Positions 17,088 to 25,888 are shown, counted from the first letter of the stretch. The stretch is 64,000 bases of DNA from UBA1672 sp050633645 (GCA_050633645.1 JBOEGX010000002.1:558001-622000); one strand, 5' to 3'. Notes: generated by a model not told the origin, from the sequence alone. Numbers and translations: made by a program.

Positions 17088-17265
17088 GCATTATAGTTAT
17101 CACTAAATACCATCTGTATAAAGCGTCCCTTCCCAAATTGATTGCAAATGTCGCTCCCATCGTTCTAATATTCGAAATAATCGGTTTGAGGTGTCACCTG
17201 ATACTTCCACCATTTCATTTCTTTCGAAATTTATTTTATCACAATAAGAATCTAACTGTGGGCGA

Positions 17266-17853
17266 TTAGGCTAAAATCACCTTTCTGAATGTAACGGAAA
17301 TTCGTCTTTGACGTTCTAACTTTACCCCATCAACAATATCCAATTTTCTGGCGGGGATTGCGTGTTGCCATTTATAACGTGCTTCACCCGACAAAACGAT
17401 CAAGCTGCGTTTTTCTAAAAAAACATCATGTTTTTGCTCGGCCTTAGAAAGCTGCATAATCGCATCAGACCCAAGGCTCAAAGAAGCAATCACATCCTCA
17501 AAACACGGTACGCAGTCAATGTGAGATGATATCCCCTGACCGGGCAGGTACTCATTTATTATCGCCTGATCCGGTTTTTGCTTGAATATTCCATCCGTGA
17601 ACAATTTTTCTTGTAAATCGCCTAGCCATTGCGGCAGCTCACCTAAATAGCTATCAGGCAAAATATTGCGGGCTTTATAATCGTATTTATATCCGTAGTG
17701 CTGCACGCGGCGTTTAAGGTCCGTTAGCCATGACTGCACATCAATAATAGATAAAAGAGCATCATGCTCACTTTCAGAAATGAAATTAGGAATATAGAGT
17801 AAACCATCTATATCAGGTGCTTCGGGTCTGTGAATTTCAAAGAGTTGATCCAT
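17266..17853 (-). CDS. AlkB-like 2-oxoglutarate/Fe(II)-dependent dioxygenase
   Basis: A 195-residue dioxygenase of the AlkB superfamily. The iron-binding HxD is in SSHIDCVPCF, the distal His is in KWQHAIPAR, and a later Arg (RRISVTFRKV) matches the 2-oxoglutarate-binding Arg region. INEYLPGQGI upstream of HxD is the usual AlkB/ALKBH strand. Members demethylate alkylated DNA, RNA or proteins; the acyl-lipid neighbours also leave other substrates open. The start codon overlaps by one base the stop codon of a truncated gene fragment (17853-18026), so it once formed the second gene of a coupled pair. Confidence 0.82.
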   Translation of the reverse strand: MDQLFEIHRPEAPDIDGLLYIPNFISESEHDALLSIIDVQSWLTDLKRRVQHYGYKYDYKARNILPDSYLGELPQWLGDLQEKLFTDGIFKQKPDQAIINEYLPGQGISSHIDCVPCFEDVIASLSLGSDAIMQLSKAEQKHDVFLEKRSLIVLSGEARYKWQHAIPARKLDIVDGVKLERQRRISVTFRKVILA

Positions 17854-18026
17854 TATTTGTCCTTCATAAACACGCTTGTCAAAAAGCGCTTATGATCTTT
17901 GATGGCGCTTTTGTCATCAAGTGTATTGATATGAACATACCCGCGAAAAATTCTTGGGTCAAAAGGATAGGTTTCTGTAATGTTACATCCTACAAAATTT
18001 GCAGCATCTTCAAAACGAAAAACGCC
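17853..18026 (-). pseudogene. C-terminal remnant of an unidentified gene upstream of alkB-like
   Basis: On the minus strand a protein-like frame of 57 codons ends at TAA 17853-17855, which overlaps the ATG of the AlkB-like gene as TAATG, the classic coupling of two genes in an operon. Residues such as NITETYPFDPR and GYVHINTL look like real protein, yet the frame has no start codon at its head and is closed by a TGA at 18027-18029. It therefore looks like the 3' end of a gene whose front was lost. I cannot name the family. The break lies about 130 bases from the 53-base repeat copy at 18158, in keeping with a rearrangement endpoint here. Confidence 0.55.
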
Positions 18027-18157
18027 TCAGAAAGGGCTGTGACGTTTGTGTTGATTATATTCCTATATCTTGAGTGTGGATGTCAAATTGTTTTCTTTAT
18101 ACTTTCAGCCCAACTAAGTAAAATACCTAAAACACGGTTGGAACATTTACTTTTGAA

Positions 18158-18210
18158 GTCCACCATTTCACTATTCACCCCCTGTAATTCCTCTAAAAGC
18201 AAGAATGGCT
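18158..18210 (+). repeat. Copy B of the 53-base direct repeat
   Basis: Starts with GTCCACCA, identical to the last 8 bases of tRNA-Ala, and continues with the same downstream flank as 7867-7919 (48 of 53 identical). Nothing upstream of it resembles the rest of a tRNA. It lies in the 470-base non-coding stretch 17856-18326, which otherwise holds the gene remnant (17853-18026) and AT-rich DNA that may carry promoters for the next gene. See the findings for the island interpretation. Confidence 0.75.
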
Positions 18211-18326
18211 GCGAGATTACGACACTACCTCTTATTAAAAATAAAAAATTGATATACTGCAAAAATGCTTTTATAAAGATGTGTTTTAAGGGTATTAAAA
18301 AAACAAAAATTACTAGGGATATAAAA

Positions 18327-19115
18327 ATGAAACCTAAACAGAGCATCAACGATGTCAAACATGTTCTAGTTGGTGGTATTAAAACGGCCTGCCTATCTCG
18401 TGCAGATCTCACAGATCTCATGGTAGAGGATTGTCGTTCTCGCCGAGAAAGTAATTACAATCCAGCCTTGATATTTGATAGTAACGGCCACGGGCTTTCT
18501 CTGGCTGCATCAAATAAAGCGTTTAAGACCAACCTACACAAAGCCGATATAATCCATGCCGACGGCGGTATAATTGTGACAGCAGCAAATAAAATGACAG
18601 ACGGCAATATCGGAGATAGATCGTCTACTACAGATTATTTTCATGATGCAGCAAAAGCTGCAGTAGCCAACAATTTAACATTTTACCTTTTAGGGGCGAC
18701 CGAAGAAGTAAACCATAAATGCTACAATATCCTAAAAGAACAATATTCTGAGTTAAAGATTATTGGGCGTCGTAACGGTTATTTTACTAAAGAACAAGAA
18801 GACGAGGTTTGCGCCGATATTAGCTCCCTAAAACCAGATATTGTCTGGGTAGGGCTGGGAAAACCCAAGGAACAAGATTTTTGTGTTCGCAATAAGCATA
18901 AAATTGATGCTGGTTGGCTTATAACTTGTGGTGGATGCTATAATTATGTAACTGGGGATTATCCAAGAGCCCCTCTATGGATGCAACGATCAAATTTGGA
19001 ATGGCTTCATCGCATGGTAACAAACCCAAGACAACTTTTCTGGCGCTACTTGACAACTAATCCACATGCTTTGTTTTTAATAGTAACTAAAACAAAAAAA
19101 GATTTATTAAATTGA
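18327..19115 (+). CDS. WecG/TagA/CpsF family glycosyltransferase
   Basis: Members transfer an N-acetylmannosamine-type or related sugar to a lipid-linked intermediate during polysaccharide assembly. In this 262-residue protein, the family motif is seen as KADIIHADGGIIVTAANK (about residues 70-90), TFYLLGATEEV and WVGLGKPKEQDF. The C-terminus has NPRQLFWRYL. The frame is open back to 17817, but conserved sequence begins only at ATG 18327, which has an AGGGAT sequence upstream; the earlier part overlaps the alkB-like start and the repeat and is not coding. It opens the polysaccharide locus as a lone plus-strand gene before the minus-strand exosortase. Confidence 0.87.
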   Translation: MKPKQSINDVKHVLVGGIKTACLSRADLTDLMVEDCRSRRESNYNPALIFDSNGHGLSLAASNKAFKTNLHKADIIHADGGIIVTAANKMTDGNIGDRSSTTDYFHDAAKAAVANNLTFYLLGATEEVNHKCYNILKEQYSELKIIGRRNGYFTKEQEDEVCADISSLKPDIVWVGLGKPKEQDFCVRNKHKIDAGWLITCGGCYNYVTGDYPRAPLWMQRSNLEWLHRMVTNPRQLFWRYLTTNPHALFLIVTKTKKDLLN

Positions 19116-19282
19116 GTATACGTGTATTCAAAAGTATTATTGTATAGTTTAACTGAGGTAAAGGCCCGTATCACAGTATAAACTCAGGCTATCGCCCACC
19201 GGCGTGTGTTTTCCTAAAGCACTTATGGGCATTGCAAAACTCGTTGATCGGACGTTAAACATAACGACACAACACTACCACG

Positions 19283-20830
19283 TCATTTCCCTGGAATAAA
19301 AGTTTCGACCTGAGGGTATACATCTTGAATAAATTTATGTATTTTTTTGTCTACAGCTTCTGGGTTTTCAAATGGAGAAATAGAAGAAGATACTCTTACT
19401 AACGCACCATCCGTCCTATTTAACATTATTGAGTCCCACATTAAATAGAATTTAGCTTCAATAGGATTACTTAACCTCCGCCCCCTTTGTTCAAGCCAGT
19501 AGTATACTAACCCCGCTTGGTTTCCTTTTCTAATAAGCAGCCTTTTAACAGGAATGTCCCCTTGCTCCGTATTAACAATCATTGAAACCTCACTATCTAA
19601 TGACCAGCCGCTAGCTAAAATGCAATTAAGTGGAATATGAATATTCGCTCGCATTTTTTGGCTATTATAGTAAGCAATATAAAAATTCACCGGAGATTCT
19701 AGAGTATTATCCAGTTTATAATTGGCCATCCAGTAATCAGTTAAATCAAGAGTTAGTATTTCTTGAGGACTAAGAAAATCTTGTTGTCCACTCCATTCAG
19801 AAATATACAGAGGGAAAGACTTTAAATTAGAAGCTGTATTAACAAATTCTGACCTTGTAACGTGAGATAATGAGAAAATTACAATTCCCCCCATACAGAG
19901 CAGCAAACCAAACACTTGAGCGGGTGGTCGTATACGTACAATTTTAGAAACTTTTAATTTACTTGGAAAACTCAAGTATTCGTATTTGAACCTATCATTT
20001 CTACTCAACTTCAATATGAGCCACACCTCAATGGCCAAGAATAAGAGACATAAGGCAAATACGACAACTCCTTCTAAAATGTGTATAACCCCTTCGGCCA
20101 TTTCTTGCCCCCACACATTAACCGATATCCCTATGGCAGCAATCCGAAGAGCATTCATAACTATTGTTATTGGGATAACCGATACCATCAAAACAAGTCT
20201 TTTCCAGAGTTTAGCATCTAGAAGATAAGCGGTAATATAGCCTAAACTCATCAGTGGAAAAAGGTAGCGAAGACCATTGCACGCCTCTACTACATGAAGC
20301 TTCATATGTCCTAAGTCAATTATATTTCCCTCTTGAAAGACGCTATGGCCCGCGAGCTGAATAAGCGACGTGCCCAAAAAGGAGGAAATTAATTGCATTT
20401 GTATGGATATATTACCATATAAAATATGTGGGAGTGGAGCAGCATAAAATAGAAATAGCAAAGCTGGTAAAATGGCTTTTGTAATTTTCAAACCAAAGAA
20501 TGCATACGACACTCCTAACAAACCAATAATAAAACTATAATTTAGGAAAGCTTCCGAAGAAGACAGTTTAGCAAAAATAGCGATTGATAAACTGAGGAAC
20601 AAACAAAGTATACCAGACCATGAGCTTTCAAGACTATAGTCCTTTCTTGAGAGCTCATGCCATGCTAGATAAGCTGCTATTAAAGGAATTATATAGCCAT
20701 GACTATACTCGTCCTTATTCCAATAAGTGGGAAGGTTTGAAAGAGATTCAAAAGATATTGCAAAAAAAACTGAAACCGCTGAGGCGAGAACAGTAAAGAA
20801 GACAATATGATTATTAGATTTAAATGTCAT
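19283..20830 (-). CDS. VPLPA-CTERM-type exosortase with fused EpsI domain (XrtD-like)
   Basis: An exosortase is a membrane transpeptidase-like enzyme that processes proteins bearing a C-terminal sorting signal. The first about 280 of 515 residues form a multi-pass membrane domain with catalytic Cys about 184 in VVEACNGLRYLFP, Arg about 229 in MNALRIAAIG and His about 250 in VIHILEGV, the exosortase triad. After a further membrane segment, the C-terminal half (about 330-515) matches EpsI (LTDYWMANYKL, YYNSQ, IHIPLNCILASGW). Such a fusion is typical of XrtD, the partner of VPLPA-CTERM proteins, and one VPLPA protein is encoded at 33896. No promoter is evident. Confidence 0.88.
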   Translation of the reverse strand: MTFKSNNHIVFFTVLASAVSVFFAISFESLSNLPTYWNKDEYSHGYIIPLIAAYLAWHELSRKDYSLESSWSGILCLFLSLSIAIFAKLSSSEAFLNYSFIIGLLGVSYAFFGLKITKAILPALLFLFYAAPLPHILYGNISIQMQLISSFLGTSLIQLAGHSVFQEGNIIDLGHMKLHVVEACNGLRYLFPLMSLGYITAYLLDAKLWKRLVLMVSVIPITIVMNALRIAAIGISVNVWGQEMAEGVIHILEGVVVFALCLLFLAIEVWLILKLSRNDRFKYEYLSFPSKLKVSKIVRIRPPAQVFGLLLCMGGIVIFSLSHVTRSEFVNTASNLKSFPLYISEWSGQQDFLSPQEILTLDLTDYWMANYKLDNTLESPVNFYIAYYNSQKMRANIHIPLNCILASGWSLDSEVSMIVNTEQGDIPVKRLLIRKGNQAGLVYYWLEQRGRRLSNPIEAKFYLMWDSIMLNRTDGALVRVSSSISPFENPEAVDKKIHKFIQDVYPQVETFIPGK

Positions 20831-21116
20831 AATTATACTTCAAAACATATATTATCTTACAAAGTAAATAAAAACGGTAAATTTTTTTAATTCTTAACGT
20901 AACGATATAGTGATTATAGATAATCAGGGCTCTAAGCAATAACTTTGATACATAACCATTAAAAAATGCCTATTAATCTACAAAGCTCGCTTTTTCTGTG
21001 GGCAATCTATTCCTATCAGATCGCTTTTCCTCAGTATCTGACTATCGTCCCTCACGCTTTGTTTTGGCTTTTCATTAAAACCTCAAAACATTGCTATGTA
21101 GATTAAGCGCTAGCAA

Positions 21117-22946
21117 TTATATGTCTGAACGTCTTTGTATCTCCTTTAGCAAAAAGACCGCGCCTTCATAGGTTAAATGCCCGTAATCGAATTGGAGTGG
21201 CACGTCATCTTCGATTGTTTTGCAAGATCCATTGCTGATGCATAAAATGTCTACAAGCGATATGTAGTTTTGGTTTTCACTACCGAATGCATCTTTGAAT
21301 GTACTATCAATGATGAATATGTCCTTGTTCAACCATTTTGAAATAAAATCGGGATCAGCGCTCATCTCATTCTTTGCTAAAGCCCTTGGGAGATCGAGAT
21401 TATATTCTGGTATGGGGCCCAAAACGATTGCGCGCACGTCTAATATGCGTAAAAATTTGACTGTTTCAAGGATGGCGTTAATGTCCTCTTTTTTCCAGCG
21501 CGCGCTGAGGATCACCGTATCAAAATCATATGTGTGTATGTATTTTTCGAAGAAATCACGCATCAACGCGGTACAAATTTTATTGCCACGCGTGTTTATC
21601 AGGGGCTTGCACCCTGATGCATTGATTTGAGAGATATTGTGGCTTGTTAAAATATCAGTTGATGCCTTGTAAAGATGGGCATTTAAGCTGTCTCCGAGGA
21701 GTACAATATTACTTTTGTCATCGTTAGTCTTAATACACTCAGATTCTGAAAAATCTTTGATGCTGCGGCTTCCTGAGGTCAAAAAGCAGGTTCCTCTGCG
21801 CGCTTGCTCTCCCATGTCATAATTAAGATATGATCCGTAATGCAAAGCTTTTTGTGGGTAATTAAGGATAACGCCATCTTTTTGTAAAACAAAAAAATTA
21901 AAAGTTAAAGCCAAAATCGCCGACCCCGCTGCCGCACTTAACAGCACGGACTTATAGTGTTTAAGGTCAATTTTGCGTGTGGTGTTTTCTATCGCAATCC
22001 AGCTTAAAAACCCAAGGATAATAGACAAACAAAATAGCCCTACTTGTTCTTCCATGCTCGGCCTAGAATTTATTTCCATTTTATAAAAGACAATCGCAGG
22101 CCAGTGCCACAGGTAAATCGAATAAGATGCTTGACCAACCAGTCTAACTGGCCATATTCGTAATATGTATGAAGATACAAGGGTACTGTTATGCTTTCCT
22201 GCAAAAATAATTAATGCTGTCCCGAGAGTAGCGGGAACAGCATTAATTCCTGGAAAGGGTGTGGCATTTGTAATAAAAAATATCGAGGCTATAATCATTA
22301 TTAGCCCCACTAAAACAAGGCATTCCAAAGTTACTTTTGAGAGTAACGGTTTGGAGAATGCCACAGCGATGATACTACCAAACATGAACTGCCAAAACCG
22401 TGTGGGGGAGATGTAAAATGCTGCGTCGGGGAAGGCGCTGACCATCCATGTTGAGAGTAAAAATGAAATGAGCGCTCCGACGACGATGAGGGTAAGCAAT
22501 GTACCTTTTCCAATTTTAAAAAAGAGCCACAGCATAACTGGAAAAAATATATAGAACTGCTCTTCAACAGCTAAAGACCAAGTATGTAGAAGGGGACTGG
22601 TCTCAGCCGAATTATCAAAGTACCCACTTTGAGATAAAAAGAATAAATTTGAAAGATAAGTAGAGGCGTATAGCAAGCTTGCTGAGTACTTCTCAAGCTC
22701 GGCAGGAAGAAGGACAAAACAGGCCACGGCGGTTGTGACGGCTAACATTACAGTTAAGGCAGGAAGCAGCCGCCGGAGGCGTCGTAAAAAAAAGTCCTTA
22801 AACGAGAATGTACCAGATTGAAAAGATGACACCAAATGGCTTGTAATCAGATAGCCCGAGATAACAAAAAATATATCCACCCCTACAAAGCCGCCTGTTA
22901 GTTTGTATTTATTGATATGGAATATAAGGATAGCGATGACGGCCAA
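21117..22946 (-). CDS. OafA/YrhL-type acyltransferase with C-terminal SGNH domain (no normal start codon)
   Basis: The protein acylates sugars at the membrane. Its N-terminal half is an acyltransferase_3 domain with about ten membrane helices (GGFVGVDIFFVISGYLI, HTWSLAVEEQFYIFFP), and its C-terminal third is an SGNH-like domain (VLLGDSLNAHLY, then DYGHLTYEGA). The family's invariant N-terminal motif, YRxDIDGLRA, is present in frame just upstream (22947-22976), but the only canonical start in that frame is TTG 22944-22946, which lies after it. The upstream part overlaps the 3' end of the ligase gene in another frame. True initiation may be ATT or a ribosomal frameshift; a mutation is also possible. 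Confidence 0.8.
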   Translation of the reverse strand: MAVIAILIFHINKYKLTGGFVGVDIFFVISGYLITSHLVSSFQSGTFSFKDFFLRRLRRLLPALTVMLAVTTAVACFVLLPAELEKYSASLLYASTYLSNLFFLSQSGYFDNSAETSPLLHTWSLAVEEQFYIFFPVMLWLFFKIGKGTLLTLIVVGALISFLLSTWMVSAFPDAAFYISPTRFWQFMFGSIIAVAFSKPLLSKVTLECLVLVGLIMIIASIFFITNATPFPGINAVPATLGTALIIFAGKHNSTLVSSYILRIWPVRLVGQASYSIYLWHWPAIVFYKMEINSRPSMEEQVGLFCLSIILGFLSWIAIENTTRKIDLKHYKSVLLSAAAGSAILALTFNFFVLQKDGVILNYPQKALHYGSYLNYDMGEQARRGTCFLTSGSRSIKDFSESECIKTNDDKSNIVLLGDSLNAHLYKASTDILTSHNISQINASGCKPLINTRGNKICTALMRDFFEKYIHTYDFDTVILSARWKKEDINAILETVKFLRILDVRAIVLGPIPEYNLDLPRALAKNEMSADPDFISKWLNKDIFIIDSTFKDAFGSENQNYISLVDILCISNGSCKTIEDDVPLQFDYGHLTYEGAVFLLKEIQRRSDI

Positions 22947-22960
22947 GGCCCTTAAGCCAT

Positions 22961-24316
22961 CTATGTCGGTTCGGTACGATAGGGACTCTTTTGCAAGAAA
23001 TGGAATTTTAAAAGCGGTAGAGAGCTTTCCTTTTGGTCATTAGTTCTCTGTGATAATAGGTTGTGATATCTATTGGGATTTTGCCTATTATTAACGTCTT
23101 TAGTTTTTGCAACCGTATAAAATTCCTGAAAAAGAATTAGCAGAGTTAACGCCTGAGGCGTAGAAACTTCACCGCCAAAAATAAGCCCCATCGTTCCACA
23201 AAGAAGAGCGAGTATTGTGAGCCAGAAGCCTAAACCTAGAGTTCCAAAAGTGGAATATTGCCGTAGATAAAAAATCAGAATACCCAAGAGAAACATAGTT
23301 AATATGCTAGCGCCTATAATGCCAGTTTCAAACGCGGAGTTCACCCAAGTGTTATGCGCGTGAGGTGGAATATAGTCTCGAAAGAAGGTCGCAGTCATAT
23401 CATTCATAAATGTGCCCAAACCATAGCCCAGCCATGGTTTCTGGTTGATTAATAGGATGGTTTTTTCCCAGATTGTCGTCCTGCCCGTTAATGTAGCGTC
23501 CGCACCATCATCTCTATGAAACAGCTGTTCAACAAAGCTTGTATCCGACATTAATGCTGCAATGATAACAAATACAGACAGCACAAGGATAATTTTTATA
23601 TATTGGTTAAGCTGCAAAAAATATGAAGAAAATGCACAAATCAAAATGAATGCAGTGAATGAACGTGTTTGCGTTGCTAGCATAGTGATTATTAAGAAAA
23701 TGGCCGCAGCTATTCGGAAGCGGTATGAAAAAATTCTAGCTGGGTCGACAGAGAAGGATTGCCCAAAATTCACCAAAAGGATAAGCCCAATGCCGCTCAT
23801 TAGAGATAACCGTTGGGAATGCGACATAATCCCGTTTAAGCGCCATGTTACATCAGGGAGAGCGGCTAGGCTGGGCTTGACCAGAACAAAAAGCCAACTT
23901 AAAATCCCAACACAGACAGAAATTTTGATAATGACCTGGGCTGTTGTCTTTGTATTTACATCGGAATAAGATAAAATGGATAGGAATAATATCAGATATA
24001 ATACACTGTTAAAAATCGTCTGCTTGGGTTCTATTGACCAAAGAGTTGAAAGAAATAACCAGCCGATATAAAAGGCAAACACAAGCGGTAATTTTTTTCC
24101 TAACAAAAATGAGTTTGCTTTAAGATGCTGTAAATTAAACGCCAAAACCACACTGGCAATTATTGCAAATATTGGGTAGTTAAGTCGGTGTCCCCCAATG
24201 CGCGGGAGAAATAACTCGGCGCTAAGGAATGAGAGGATTAAAAAGACCAAGCCTACCAAGCGCCATGAAGATAGATCTGTAGCATTTTTTTTTTGTAATT
24301 TTGATCCAATCAACAT
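22961..24316 (-). CDS. O-antigen ligase / Wzy-type polymerase family membrane protein
   Basis: A polytopic membrane protein of 451 residues with about ten to twelve hydrophobic helices and the Wzy_C (O-antigen ligase) signature in the big periplasmic loop: GRTTIWEKTILLINQKPWLGYGLGTFMN, then PPHAHNTWVNSAFETG. Members polymerise repeat units (Wzy) or ligate polymer to an acceptor (WaaL); which applies is not clear. ATG 24316 was chosen over ATG 24346 because an AGGA sits 9 bases upstream. The front of the gene carries a run of ten A (24285-24294 on this strand). It overlaps the acyltransferase reading frame, and a slippery TTTAAAA lies at 23006-23012. Confidence 0.85.
   Translation of the reverse strand: MLIGSKLQKKNATDLSSWRLVGLVFLILSFLSAELFLPRIGGHRLNYPIFAIIASVVLAFNLQHLKANSFLLGKKLPLVFAFYIGWLFLSTLWSIEPKQTIFNSVLYLILFLSILSYSDVNTKTTAQVIIKISVCVGILSWLFVLVKPSLAALPDVTWRLNGIMSHSQRLSLMSGIGLILLVNFGQSFSVDPARIFSYRFRIAAAIFLIITMLATQTRSFTAFILICAFSSYFLQLNQYIKIILVLSVFVIIAALMSDTSFVEQLFHRDDGADATLTGRTTIWEKTILLINQKPWLGYGLGTFMNDMTATFFRDYIPPHAHNTWVNSAFETGIIGASILTMFLLGILIFYLRQYSTFGTLGLGFWLTILALLCGTMGLIFGGEVSTPQALTLLILFQEFYTVAKTKDVNNRQNPNRYHNLLSQRTNDQKESSLPLLKFHFLQKSPYRTEPT
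23006..23012 (-). other. Slippery heptamer T-TTA-AAA in the ligase frame
   Basis: In the ligase reading frame the bases read CTT TTA AAA, giving the X-XXY-YYZ pattern T-TTA-AAA. A -1 slip here would enter the acyltransferase frame, which is open from this point through its YRTDIDGLRA motif. This is a direct observation about sequence and frames; its use is unproven. Confidence 0.3.
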
Positions 24317-24429
24317 AGTGTTTTTCCTTTTGTCTACATATTGCACAAAGAATACAATTATGCACGTGCAGAAATAGCTATTTTTTTAATTTTCAAGGAA
24401 AATCAATTATTGATTTTGGAGAAATACTG

Positions 24430-24495
24430 ATGAGTATAAATAAATTATGTATGTTCGAAAAGGTGCAGCTTTTTATTAGAAGATTAATTTCTTGA
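24430..24495 (+). CDS. Candidate 21-residue leader ORF upstream of the murA-like gene
   Basis: An ATG at 24430 is preceded by GGAG (24418-24421) at an ideal 8-base spacing and starts a 21-codon frame ending TGA at 24493-24495, about 65 bases ahead of the murA-like start. The product starts MSINKLCMFE and shows no known motif or run of one regulatory amino acid. It could be a short leader or chance; the good ribosome-binding site is the only support. Confidence 0.25.
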   Translation: MSINKLCMFEKVQLFIRRLIS

Positions 24496-24559
24496 AAAGC
24501 GAGCGTTAACATGTGATGTTGCCCCTGCTAATTGTAAAATAAAAACAGAGAAAAATACT

Positions 24560-25888
24560 ATGTCTAATATAAGCGAAATGATTGAAAGTGGAAGTGCACT
24601 TACTGCAAAGATAAGCGGTGGGCAAATTCCTAAAGGTTCGGTCGAATTATCTGGCGCTAAAAATTCTGCTACACGGCTATTGGCCGCGGCGATGTTAACA
24701 GATAGCCCCGTTGTTTTGACAGGATTCCCAACTGAACTAGTGGATGCGGTTCATAAAGCACGCTTTATGAACTTGGCGGGCGCGGCAGTGCATTTAGATC
24801 ATAAAACGCACACGACAACAATTTGCGCCAATAATTTGAAACAAGCAGATTTTGAAATGGGAGAAAATGTTTTTCCTATACGCACCACCTATCTTCTAGT
24901 TGCAGGGCAAATTCGGAAGTCTGGGAGAGCGCGTATTCCATACCCTGGAGGATGTAAAATCGGAAGCCGTGGTTATGATTTGCACGTTATGGTATGGAAA
25001 GCCCTCGGGTGTGAAGTTAATGAAGAACAGGACTACATTGAAGTAATCGGTGATGGTTTTAAGGCTGGGACGATTAATTTTCCGATTTCTACAGTTGGCG
25101 GCACAGAAAACGCCTTGATTTGTGCGGCGATTGCAAATGGTGTAACCGAAATTGTGAATGCGTATATAACACCAGAAATTCAGGACCTTATAAAATTATT
25201 GCGCCGTATGGGCGCGGATATTCAAATTTTTGGTAATAGCCTTATACGTATTTATGGGCAAGAAAAGTTGGGCGGCACGCATATGCCGGTTATGCCTGAC
25301 CGCATTGAGGCACTTACATGGATTGTGTACGCATTAATGTCTAAAGGTGAAATTCGTATTGATAATGTTCCCTTTGATTCTATGGCTATACCACTTATTC
25401 ATATTGAAGAGAGTGGCGTCGATTTATTAAGGAGTAAAAATTCTTTATATGTACACCCTGATTGTTTACTAGCAGGTTCCGTGCAGCCTTTTGAATTGGC
25501 GTGTGGGACACATCCAGGAATAATATCGGATATGCAGCCATTTTATGTTTTACTTGGGCTTATTTCTAATGGCACATCACGAATATTTGATTATCGTTAC
25601 CCTGAGCGTATAGCATGCATGCATGAACTTGCAAAAATGTGCGGCGAAGATCGGATTGCCGCAGAGACTGGTAAAATTACAACGCACGGCCCAGTCCAGT
25701 TTAAAGGTGCAAATGTCCATTCTACGGATTTGCGCGGAAGTATGGCGGTGATGATGGCCGGCTTATGTGCTGATGGAAATACTGTGGTGACGGACGCGCA
25801 TATGGCTCTTCGTGGTTATAATAACTTATTAGCCAAATTAAACGGGCTTGGTGTTTCTATGGAAGTAGTCGAAAGTGATGCAGCTTAA
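24560..25888 (+). CDS. MurA paralogue: UDP-N-acetylglucosamine 1-carboxyvinyltransferase-like
   Basis: MurA transfers enolpyruvate from PEP to UDP-GlcNAc in the cytoplasm. All key positions look intact: Lys/Asn at about 34-35 in LSGAKNSATR, catalytic Cys about 132 in YPGGCKIGSR, Asp about 324 in ISDMQPF and the LRGS Arg about 392. The 442 residues are slightly longer than the usual 420. It sits within the polysaccharide locus, overlapping by 11 bases with a murB-like gene, rather than in a cell-division cluster, so it is most likely a dedicated paralogue making a precursor for the exopolymer. It could instead be the only copy in the genome, which this window cannot tell. Confidence 0.9.
   Translation: MSNISEMIESGSALTAKISGGQIPKGSVELSGAKNSATRLLAAAMLTDSPVVLTGFPTELVDAVHKARFMNLAGAAVHLDHKTHTTTICANNLKQADFEMGENVFPIRTTYLLVAGQIRKSGRARIPYPGGCKIGSRGYDLHVMVWKALGCEVNEEQDYIEVIGDGFKAGTINFPISTVGGTENALICAAIANGVTEIVNAYITPEIQDLIKLLRRMGADIQIFGNSLIRIYGQEKLGGTHMPVMPDRIEALTWIVYALMSKGEIRIDNVPFDSMAIPLIHIEESGVDLLRSKNSLYVHPDCLLAGSVQPFELACGTHPGIISDMQPFYVLLGLISNGTSRIFDYRYPERIACMHELAKMCGEDRIAAETGKITTHGPVQFKGANVHSTDLRGSMAVMMAGLCADGNTVVTDAHMALRGYNNLLAKLNGLGVSMEVVESDAA

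Noticed and set aside
18158..18210. A second tRNA gene or tRNA fragment
   Set aside because: Only the last 8 tRNA bases match; the sequence before them has no T-arm or acceptor stem partner, so it is a repeat of the tRNA tail and flank.
17817..18326. N-terminal extension of the WecG-like gene
   Set aside because: The 170 extra codons overlap the AlkB-like start, the gene remnant and the repeat, show no glycosyltransferase features, and ATG 18327 starts the conserved part.
19116..19282. Remnant of an insertion sequence between the WecG-like and exosortase genes
   Set aside because: Neither strand gives a transposase-like frame and no terminal inverted repeats were found.
20831..21116. Possible gene or RNA in the spacer between the acyltransferase and exosortase genes
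   Set aside because: No frame of useful length, no stable stem-loop and no promoter pair stands out; it appears to be plain AT-rich spacer.
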